Assembly: GCA_023396465.1 (NCBI GenBank)
Contig: JAEWWF010000195.1
Location: forward strand, 1 to 5,523
Length of the DNA: 5,523 bases
Source of the DNA: Pseudomonadota bacterium
GTDB lineage: Bacteria; Pseudomonadota; Alphaproteobacteria; Rhodospirillales; Rhodospirillaceae
Direction of reading: 5' to 3'
Shown: in pieces, positions 1 to 4,908 of the stretch
How the letters are laid out: each line of letters opens with the position of its first letter
Numbering within the stretch: position 1 is the stretch's first letter
Position numbers and translations under genes: made by a program
The notes under the pieces: model-generated
What the model was told of the DNA's origin: nothing
Seen by the model: the letters and a program-made list of their open reading frames with translations, nothing else
The model's database searches: none

Positions 1-428
1 TGCGCGTCACGGGCGAGATTGTCGGCCAGCCGCGTCAGCAGGTAGAGCGCCGCCTGTCTCGCCATGGGGTCGAGACCTTCCGTGGCGATGGTGTCGATGC
101 AATCCATGGCGGCCACCAGGGCCGGGCGCAAGGGCACCGCCGCCGTCGTTGCCGTCAGGTGGCCGGCGGCGGTCAGGTCCACCAGACCGGCGGCGATCAG
201 TTGATGAATGGCGTTGACCCGTGCCTCCGGCGGAAGGGAACCGGCCGGGGCGGGCAGGGCGTGGGGCAGCAGGCTGGCATGGTCGAGCACGGCGCTCAAC
301 ACCATGGCCTGTTCGCCGGTCAGGCCAAGGCGGCCAACGCGCCGCTCGAACGCCCGTGCGGCAAGGCGCGCCACGGTGAAGACTTGGCCGGCATAGGAAG
401 CCCCGAGGGCATAGAGACTCGCAGACAT
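1..428 (-). CDS. Partial hypothetical protein, possibly MarR-like winged-helix regulator (3' end beyond window)
   Basis: An open frame of 142 codons runs leftward from ATG at 428 to the window edge without a stop, so the C-terminus is missing. An in-frame TGA at 437-435 lies two codons before the ATG, which makes this ATG the first possible start. The upstream Shine-Dalgarno is weak (GGTGG about 10 nt away). Codons are strongly G/C-ending, as in neighbouring genes, and the protein has balanced composition, unlike the Arg/Pro/Gly-rich alternative frames over the same bases. It looks all-helical at first (residues 10-50), with LTGEQAMVLSAVL at 36-48. Then comes a helix with INAxIxxLIAAGLVDL-like character (about 71-85) and a long C-terminal helical part. 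A helix followed by 'LIAAGLVDLT' resembles the recognition helix and wing entry of MarR-type repressors, but the usual wing Asp-x-Arg is not visible. That the frame is coding is fairly sure; the regulator role is a guess. It could be an unrelated helical protein. Confidence 0.68.
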   Translation of the reverse strand, partial: MSASLYALGASYAGQVFTVARLAARAFERRVGRLGLTGEQAMVLSAVLDHASLLPHALPAPAGSLPPEARVNAIHQLIAAGLVDLTAAGHLTATTAAVPLRPALVAAMDCIDTIATEGLDPMARQAALYLLTRLADNLARDA

Positions 429-548
429 GGACGATCACCACCGTGTGGATCGTACCGCCGGCCGCCAGCCCCCGCTGCGGCCGCCGGTCGGATCCGATGT
501 TGACAGTCAGGATCCGCCGCACCCGTGCACCCCGAAAGGCGTAGGCGA

Positions 549-577
549 CTCATAACCATTTAGCCATACACTATCAA
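549..577 (-). promoter_or_regulatory. Putative sigma-70 promoter for the leftward edge gene
   Basis: Read on the minus strand, a -35 box TTGATA (577-572, 5 of 6 to TTGACA) and a -10 box TATGAG (554-549, 4 of 6 to TATAAT) are separated by exactly 17 bp. The stretch is conspicuously AT-rich within a very GC-rich window. Transcription would begin near 542, giving a leader of roughly 115 nt before the ATG at 428. No comparably good promoter was seen for the rightward methyltransferase gene. The assignment rests on consensus match only. Confidence 0.4.
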
Positions 578-675
578 CCCTTGATTTTGTTGCGGCCGTG
601 GAAAGATGAGTCCGGTGTTGCACTTTCGCCGCGAGGCGGGCCATGCTGTGCCCCCCGTATCGCCCACTGCCGCAC

Positions 676-679
676 GAGG
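676..679 (+). promoter_or_regulatory. Ribosome binding site choosing the methyltransferase start
   Basis: GAGG lies 5 nt before the ATG at 685 and only 2 nt before the adjacent ATG at 682, so spacing favours 685. A second GAGG at 633-636, 6 nt before an in-frame ATG at 643, would allow a form 14 residues longer. Family members typically begin with an MSxFWD-like sequence, which supports 685. Confidence 0.5.
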
Positions 680-684
680 GGATG

Positions 685-1287
685 ATGTCCGCCTTCTGGG
701 ACGATAAATTCGCCAGCCGAGAGTATCTGTACGGTGTCGAGCCCAATGCATTCCTGGTGTCGCAGCGCCACCGACTGAGGCCCGGCATGGAGGTGCTGGC
801 GGTGGCCGACGGCGAGGGGCGCAACGGCGTCTGGCTGGCCGAACAGGGCATGCGGGTCAGCACCGTCGACGGATCGCCGGTGGCGGTGCGGAAGGCGTTG
901 AAGCTGGCGCTCGACCGTCGCGTCACCATCCACGCGCAAGTGGCCGATCTTGCCGATTGGGCGTGGCCGGTGGCCGCTTTCGATGCCGTCGCCGCCGTCT
1001 TCATTCACTTCGGCCCGGACCTGCGGCGGTCCATGCACCACGCCATGTACGGTGCCCTGAAGCCGGGCGGGCTGGTGCTGATGGAGGTGTTCCACCCGGA
1101 TCAATTGGGGCGTGGCTCCGGCGGGCCGCCGGTGCGGGAGATGCTCTATGACGCCGCCACCCTGGCCGAGGACTTCCGCGGCGCCGAAGTCCTGCACCTG
1201 GAGGAGGTGGAGACCGATCTGGACGAAGGACCGCTGCATCGCGGCGCCGCCAGCGTCACCCGCTTGGTCGCCCGCCGCCCTGCCTGA
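685..1287 (+). CDS. Small class I SAM-dependent methyltransferase (TehB/thiopurine-methyltransferase-like)
   Basis: This 200-residue soluble protein is predicted to transfer a methyl group from S-adenosylmethionine to an unknown small acceptor in the cytoplasm. It opens with the family-typical FWDDKFASREYLYG block (4-17). SAM-binding motif I follows as VLAVADGEGRNGVWLAEQG (37-55), where GEGRN is characteristic of this subgroup. The acidic residue at the end of strand 2 is D62 in VDGSP. Motif IV-like FDAVAAVFIHF lies at 99-109 and the post-motif LKPGGLVLME at 125-134. The length is normal for a stand-alone Rossmann methyltransferase of this group. The start at 685 is chosen from RBS spacing and family N-termini; ATG 682 or 643 are possible alternatives. 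The HIT gene begins 43 bp downstream on the same strand, suggesting co-transcription. TehB-type proteins can act in tellurite resistance, but no tehA is present and the substrate cannot be inferred. The fold assignment is secure; the substrate is unknown. Confidence 0.88.
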   Translation: MSAFWDDKFASREYLYGVEPNAFLVSQRHRLRPGMEVLAVADGEGRNGVWLAEQGMRVSTVDGSPVAVRKALKLALDRRVTIHAQVADLADWAWPVAAFDAVAAVFIHFGPDLRRSMHHAMYGALKPGGLVLMEVFHPDQLGRGSGGPPVREMLYDAATLAEDFRGAEVLHLEEVETDLDEGPLHRGAASVTRLVARRPA

Positions 1288-1311
1288 CACCACCCCGCCT
1301 GACACAGCCCC
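1282..1311 (+). repeat. 15-bp imperfect tandem repeat duplicating a stop codon
   Basis: Two adjacent 15-bp units (1282-1296 and 1297-1311) both start GCCTGACAC and end CCCC, matching at 13 of 15 positions. The first unit contains the methyltransferase TGA (1285-1287). The second places another TGA in the same frame at 1300-1302. It looks like a small slippage duplication in the spacer before the HIT gene. Confidence 0.6.
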
Positions 1312-1330
1312 GCCCAAGGATGCCGCCGCC

Positions 1331-1738
1331 ATGACCCGCACCATCTTCACCCGCCTGATCGAGGGCGACTTGCCCTGCGCCAAGGTTTACGAGGACGACC
1401 TGACCTTCGCCTTCATGGACGCCGGTCAGGTGAACCCCGGTCATGTTCTGGTGGCGCTGAAACGTCCGGCCGAGACCTTGCTCGACATGACCGAGGACGA
1501 GGCCGCCGCCCTGTTCCGGACCGTCCACAAGGTGGCGCAGGCGGTGCAGGCGGCGTTTTCGCCGGAGGGAGTGACGGTGTTGCAGGCCAACCGCCCGGCG
1601 GGCTGGCAGACCGTGCCGCATGTTCATGTTCATGTTCTGCCACGCCATGCCGACGACGGCGTTGATCTGGTGTGGCCGCGCAAGGAGCCCTCCCTTGACG
1701 ATTTGAAGGATCTGGCCGCCCGCCTGCGGATCGGGTGA
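1331..1738 (+). CDS. HIT family protein (histidine triad nucleotide hydrolase/transferase)
   Basis: The 135-residue protein is a complete single-domain HIT protein. It shows the N-terminal IFTRLIEGDLPCAKVYEDD block (5-23), then FAFMDAGQVNPGHVLV (27-41) and the ANRPAGWQTVPH segment (86-97). That leads into the catalytic histidine triad HVHVHVLPR (H97, H99, H101), where the last histidine is the expected nucleophile. Proteins of this family are cytoplasmic dimers that cleave nucleoside phosphoramidates, AMP-lysine-type adducts or other nucleotide-X substrates through a nucleotidylated histidine; the physiological substrate here is unknown. The ATG at 1331 is preceded by AAGGA (1316-1320) at a somewhat long 10-nt spacing. 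The gene follows the methyltransferase by 43 bp, so the two probably share a transcript. Length and motif order match Hint-type proteins rather than GalT or Fhit branches. Confidence 0.93.
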   Translation: MTRTIFTRLIEGDLPCAKVYEDDLTFAFMDAGQVNPGHVLVALKRPAETLLDMTEDEAAALFRTVHKVAQAVQAAFSPEGVTVLQANRPAGWQTVPHVHVHVLPRHADDGVDLVWPRKEPSLDDLKDLAARLRIG

Positions 1739-1758
1739 TCTGTCGCTCCCCTGATGCG

Positions 1759-1775
1759 ATTGTGCATTGCACAAT
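1759..1775. promoter_or_regulatory. Perfect 17-bp palindrome, candidate operator
   Basis: ATTGTGCA and TGCACAAT form two exact 8-bp inverted arms around a single central T. The site lies 20 bp after the HIT stop and 79 bp before the oxidoreductase start. A one-base centre and no T-run make a transcription terminator unlikely; a dimeric DNA-binding protein site is more plausible. The TGC-N3-GCA core faintly resembles TGC-rich sites reported for the polyhydroxybutyrate regulator PhaR, but no phasin or PHB gene is present, so no regulator is assigned. Confidence 0.45.
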
Positions 1776-1789
1776 GACCTCGGCGCCCC

Positions 1790-1815
1790 CACCCTGAGGG
1801 TGAGCGGCGGCTCAC
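1790..1815. repeat. Two overlapping short dyads in the leader of the oxidoreductase gene
   Basis: CACCCT-G-AGGGTG (1790-1802) overlaps GTGAGC-GGCG-GCTCAC (1800-1815). The second can form a 6-bp hairpin with a 4-nt loop in the RNA. The first is a DNA-type palindrome with a 1-base centre. The two structures share bases 1800-1802. There is no following T-run, so this is not an intrinsic terminator. Any function is unknown, and chance is possible in GC-rich spacer DNA. Confidence 0.3.
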
Positions 1816-1841
1816 GCCGTCCAACCCTCGCGCCACTGACC

Positions 1842-1846
1842 GGGAG
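1842..1846 (+). promoter_or_regulatory. Ribosome binding site supporting a GTG start
   Basis: GGGAG sits 8 nt before GTG at 1855. An in-frame TGA at 1837-1839 excludes any earlier start. The next in-frame ATG (1894) would remove the beginning of the dinucleotide-binding motif, so GTG 1855 is the start. Confidence 0.7.
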
Positions 1847-1854
1847 CCCCGCCT

Positions 1855-2856
1855 GTGATCCCTTCCAACTCCATCGCCATCATCGGCGCCGGCATGGCCG
1901 GGCTTGCCTGCGCCCGCCGGCTGGCCGACGAGGGCTTGCCGGTGGTGGTGTACGACAAGGGGCGCGGGCTGGGCGGGCGCCTCGCCACCCGCCGGGTCGG
2001 CGATCTCGCCTTTGACCACGGCGCCCAATACGCCACCGCCCGCGCGCCGGAGTTCATGGCCGCGTTGGGCACCGCCGCCGGCCATGGCCACGCCGCCGGC
2101 TGGCACGCCGCCTGGGCCATGCTGGCGGAGGAGGGCATGACCCGGACCACCGTCAGCGAACCCCGCTGGGTCGGCGCGCCGGGAATGGGCGGACTGGTGC
2201 GTGATCTCGCGGCGGGAGTGGCCGTTCATGCCGGTATCCGCATCACCTCTTTGGCGCACGCGGCCGATGGCTGGCGCCTGGGTGATGCCGACGGTGCCGT
2301 TCATGGCCCCTTCCGGCGGGTGGTGCTGGCGGTGCCGGCGCCGCAGGCGATGGATCTTCTGGGCGTTTGGGTGGATCGGTTCCCGGCCCTGGCAGCGGTG
2401 CGCTACGCCCCCTGCTGGGCGGCGCTGATGGCGTGGCCGGACCCGCTGCCGCTGCCCTTCGACGCCGCCCGCCTGGACGTCGACCCGGTGCTGAGCATGG
2501 CCGCCCGCACCAGCGGCCGCCCCGGCCGCCCGCAAGGCGGTGATTGCTGGGTGCTGCACGCGACGCCGGAGTGGTCGCGGCGCCATCTGGAGGACACCGC
2601 CGACGCCGTGGCCCCCCGGTTGCTCGACCGGTTCCTGACGTTGACCGGGGTGGCGGAAACGGTGCTTCACTGCACCGCCCACCGCTGGCGTCATGCGCTG
2701 GTGGAGCAGGCGGCCGGGGCGCCCTTCCTGCGTGACGAGGCTCTTGGGCTGGCCCTCTGCGGTGACTGGTGTCTGGGCCCCCGCATCGAGTTGGCTTTCC
2801 TCAGCGGCCACCATCTCGCCGGCGCGCTGCTGGAGGATCTGGTGGAGGCCGGATAG
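1855..2856 (+). CDS. Renalase-like FAD/NAD(P)-binding oxidoreductase
   Basis: The 333-residue protein is a flavin amine-oxidase-fold enzyme of the renalase-like group. The N-terminus carries the Rossmann motif IIGAGMAGL (9-17) and the strand-2 acidic residue D34 in VVVYDKG. The group-typical GLGGRLATRR (38-47) and DHGAQY (54-59) follow. Further renalase-like blocks are VGAPGMGGL (106-114), RVVLAVPAPQ (155-164), WVLHATPEWS (232-241) and HRWRHAL (276-282). Near the C-terminus, CGDWCLGPRIELAFLSG (302-318) is the FAD-contacting GD motif. Bacterial renalases are known to re-oxidise abnormal dihydro-NAD(P) isomers with O2; whether this protein does so or oxidises another substrate cannot be told from sequence. 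No signal peptide is seen, so it is probably cytoplasmic. It starts 116 bp after the HIT gene, behind a palindrome, so it may be separately controlled. It converges with aapP across 94 bp. Confidence 0.9.
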   Translation: MIPSNSIAIIGAGMAGLACARRLADEGLPVVVYDKGRGLGGRLATRRVGDLAFDHGAQYATARAPEFMAALGTAAGHGHAAGWHAAWAMLAEEGMTRTTVSEPRWVGAPGMGGLVRDLAAGVAVHAGIRITSLAHAADGWRLGDADGAVHGPFRRVVLAVPAPQAMDLLGVWVDRFPALAAVRYAPCWAALMAWPDPLPLPFDAARLDVDPVLSMAARTSGRPGRPQGGDCWVLHATPEWSRRHLEDTADAVAPRLLDRFLTLTGVAETVLHCTAHRWRHALVEQAAGAPFLRDEALGLALCGDWCLGPRIELAFLSGHHLAGALLEDLVEAG

Positions 2857-2889
2857 GGGCCTGGGCTCCGCGGGGCCATGGTCCTGCCA

Positions 2890-2927
2890 ACAAAGCCAAA
2901 GGGCCGCCCCCTCGCGGAAGCGGCCCT
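2890..2927 (-). terminator. Rho-independent-type terminator after aapP
   Basis: On the minus strand, AGGGCCGC (2927-2920) pairs perfectly with GCGGCCCT (2907-2900) around a 12-nt loop. It is followed immediately by the T-rich run TTTGGCTTTGTT. The hairpin begins 23 nt after the aapP stop, as expected for the end of the aap operon. Read rightward, the stem is followed by GC-rich sequence with no T-run, so it should not be an efficient intrinsic terminator for the oxidoreductase gene. Confidence 0.72.
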
Positions 2928-2950
2928 CGGCGGCGCGTGTCGGCCGGCGG

Positions 2951-3769
2951 TCAGTGATGCTGGATGATCTGACTGAGGAACTGGCGCGTCCGCTCTTCCT
3001 TCGGGTTGGCGAACAGTTCCTTCGGCGTGTTCATCTCGACGATCTGGCCGTCGGCCATGAACACCACCGTGTCGGCCACCGAGCGGGCGAAGCCCATCTC
3101 GTGGGTGACGCAGACCATGGTCATGCCTTCCTGCGCCAGCTCGGTCATGACGTCGAGCACTTCCTTGATCATTTCGGGGTCAAGGGCGGAGGTCGGCTCG
3201 TCGAACAGCATGATCGACGGCTTCATGCACAAGCTGCGGGCGATGGCGACGCGCTGCTGCTGGCCGCCCGACAGCTGGCCGGGGTACTTGTTGGCCTGCT
3301 CGGGGATCTTGACGCGGCCGAGGTAGTACATGGCCGTGTCGATGGCTTCCTTGCGGGGCGTCTTCTTCACCCAGATGGGGCCGAGGATCAGGTTCTCCAG
3401 CACCGTCAGGTGGGGGAACAGGTTGAAGCTCTGGAACACCATGCCGACGTCCTTGCGGATGGCCTCGATGGCCTTGACGTCGTTGGTCAGCGTCACCCCG
3501 TTGACGATGATGTCGCCCTTCTGGTGCTCTTCCAGCCGGTTGATGCAGCGGATCATGGTGGACTTGCCGGAGCCCGAGGGTCCGCAGACCACCACCCGCT
3601 CGCCCTTGCGGACGTTCAGGTTGATGTCGCGCAGGACGTGGAACTGGCCGTACCACTTGTTCACGTCCTGGAGCTTGATCACCACCTCGGTGCCGACGGC
3701 GGGCGTGGCGCGCGCGGTGTCGGCGGATTCGGAGGCGGCGGTTTGGGTCGGTTCGGTGCCGTTGGTCAT
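2951..3769 (-). CDS. aapP: General L-amino acid ABC transporter, ATP-binding subunit AapP
   Basis: The 272-residue cytoplasmic ATPase powers polar amino acid uptake together with permeases AapQ and AapM. All nucleotide-binding elements are visible. These are the aromatic A-loop region (W39-Y40), Walker A GPSGSGKST (63-71) and Q-loop Q113 in VFQSFNLFPH. The ABC signature is LSGGQ (166-170), Walker B is IMLFDEP (186-192), the D-loop is SALD (194-197) and the switch His is H223. The block IRCINRLEEHQKGDI (73-87) is typical of amino acid transporter ATPases of the AapP/BztD/GlnQ type. A low-complexity Thr/Ala-rich N-terminal tail of about 27 residues precedes the domain. The start is set by the ATGA overlap with the aapM stop (4 nt shared). 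An upstream in-frame extension exists but lies inside aapM. The Shine-Dalgarno is poor, so translation probably depends on coupling. The specific name rests on operon context plus similarity; the family is certain. Confidence 0.94.
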   Translation of the reverse strand: MTNGTEPTQTAASESADTARATPAVGTEVVIKLQDVNKWYGQFHVLRDINLNVRKGERVVVCGPSGSGKSTMIRCINRLEEHQKGDIIVNGVTLTNDVKAIEAIRKDVGMVFQSFNLFPHLTVLENLILGPIWVKKTPRKEAIDTAMYYLGRVKIPEQANKYPGQLSGGQQQRVAIARSLCMKPSIMLFDEPTSALDPEMIKEVLDVMTELAQEGMTMVCVTHEMGFARSVADTVVFMADGQIVEMNTPKELFANPKEERTRQFLSQIIQHH

Positions 3770-4908
3770 CGACGGGTTCCCGTGTTCAGGCGGCGCTCCA
3801 GATACTGGCTGTAGCGCGACATGAAGAAGGCGAAGCAGAAGTACAGGGTGGCGGCGAAGATGTAGCTCTCCGCATAGAACTGGCGCCAGTTCGGGTCCGC
3901 CAGCGAGGTCTTCGCGGTGGTCAGCAGGTCGTACAGACCGATGATGATGACCAGCGAGGTGTCCTTGAAGGTGGAGATGAACTGGTTGACCAGCGGCGGA
4001 ATCACCATCCGCAGCGCCTGCGGCAGGATGATCAGCCGCGTCTTCTGCCAATAGCTGAGGCCGAGGCTGTCGGCGGCTTCATACTGTCCCTGCGGCAATG
4101 ATTGCAGGCCGCCGCGGATCGCCTCGGCCAGATAGGCCGACGTGAACAGCGTGATGCCGGCAACGGCGCGCAGCAGCTTGTCGATGGTCACTCCCTCCGG
4201 CATGAACAGCGGGAACATGATGGAGGCCATGAACAGCACCGAAATCAGCGGCACGCCGCGGATCAGCTCGATGAAGGTGACGCAGACGGTCTTGATCGCC
4301 GGCAGGTCGGAGCGGCGGCCGAGGGCCAGCAGCACCGCCAGCGGGAAGGCGGCGGCGATGCCCACCACCGACAGCACCAGCGTCAGCGGCACGCCGCCCC
4401 ACTGGGTGTTGTCGACATAGGTCAGGCCGAACACACCACCCCACATCAGGATGCCGCAGGCGGTCATGCCAGCCGCCCACAGGACCGCGAGGCTCTTGTT
4501 CCACAGTCCCGGCCAGCACGAAGCGGCGATGAGGCCGATGAACAGCACCACCGCCACCATGGGGCGCCACTGTTCGTCGAACGGGTAGAGGCCGAACAGG
4601 ATGAAGCGGTGCTTCTGTTCCACGAAGGCCCAGCAGGCGCCGGCGCCTTCCACCTTGCAGGCGTCGGAGGTGTCCGACGACCACACGGCGCTGAGGAACG
4701 CCCAGTCGATGAACGGCGGGATGATCAGCCACAGCAGGTACAGGCACAGCAGCGTGGCGATGGTGTTGGGGACGGAGCTGAACAGGTGCTTGCGGCTCCA
4801 GCCCAGCAGATCCCACGACCGGGTGGGGGGATGGCCCGCGGTGGGCTCGTCCGGTTCCTCGGTGTGGGTATAGGCGGGGTTGCGGATGTCGCGGTCGTCG
4901 GTGCGCAT
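3766..4908 (-). CDS. aapM: General L-amino acid ABC transporter, permease AapM
   Basis: The 380-residue inner-membrane permease forms the transport channel with AapQ. A roughly 45-residue hydrophilic cytoplasmic N-terminus is followed by hydrophobic segments near 47-69, 116-135, 141-163, 172-197, 222-236, 248-265, 315-331 and 348-364. A large loop between the first two contains CKVEGAGACWAFVEQ (84-98) and FGLYPFDEQWRP (105-116), features of the AapM/BztC branch that shorter HisM/GlnP-type permeases lack. The ATPase-docking EAA loop reads EAADSLGLSYWQKTRLIILP (277-296), and the downstream NQFISTFKDTSL is also family-typical. The length is close to that of known AapM proteins. The ATG at 4908 overlaps the aapQ stop by one base (TGATG), with a strong GGAGG 9 nt upstream. 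Longer in-frame extensions run inside aapQ and are shadow sequence. Its stop overlaps the aapP start. Confidence 0.94.
   Translation of the reverse strand: MRTDDRDIRNPAYTHTEEPDEPTAGHPPTRSWDLLGWSRKHLFSSVPNTIATLLCLYLLWLIIPPFIDWAFLSAVWSSDTSDACKVEGAGACWAFVEQKHRFILFGLYPFDEQWRPMVAVVLFIGLIAASCWPGLWNKSLAVLWAAGMTACGILMWGGVFGLTYVDNTQWGGVPLTLVLSVVGIAAAFPLAVLLALGRRSDLPAIKTVCVTFIELIRGVPLISVLFMASIMFPLFMPEGVTIDKLLRAVAGITLFTSAYLAEAIRGGLQSLPQGQYEAADSLGLSYWQKTRLIILPQALRMVIPPLVNQFISTFKDTSLVIIIGLYDLLTTAKTSLADPNWRQFYAESYIFAATLYFCFAFFMSRYSQYLERRLNTGTRR
3772..3783. repeat. Short dyad just upstream of the aapP start
   Basis: ACGGG and CCCGT are inverted around two bases, ending 3 nt before the aapP ATG and lying in the last codons of aapM. 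It occupies the place where an aapP Shine-Dalgarno would be. It could form only a small hairpin, so this is a weak feature. Confidence 0.25.

Noticed and set aside
7..522. Leftward 171-codon open frame overlapping the edge gene
   Set aside because: Its product is dominated by Arg, Gly and Pro, starts at GTG without an RBS, and is out of frame with the better-composed frame starting at 428. It is a GC-rich shadow.
500..528. Rightward TTGACA at 500-505 as a promoter -35 for the methyltransferase
   Set aside because: The hexamer is perfect, but the position 17 bp downstream reads CCGTGC, with no resemblance to a -10 box.
574..1383. Leftward 269-codon open frame opposite the methyltransferase
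   Set aside because: It is fully antisense to a gene with clear SAM-binding motifs and has His/Arg/Gly-rich, motif-free composition. Long antisense frames are expected at this GC content.
1630..2814. Leftward 394-codon open frame opposite the HIT and renalase-like genes
   Set aside because: The sense strand encodes two proteins with full family motifs. The antisense product is low-complexity Gly/Arg/His-rich and has no recognisable domain.
2693..3814. Rightward 373-codon open frame opposite aapP
   Set aside because: It is antisense to a complete ABC ATPase. The product is rich in His, Asp and Val from complemented codons, without domain signals.
2951..4051. A 366-codon reading of aapP starting upstream
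   Set aside because: The extra N-terminal part overlaps aapM out of frame and has no ABC features. The ATGA junction at 3769-3766 is the natural start.
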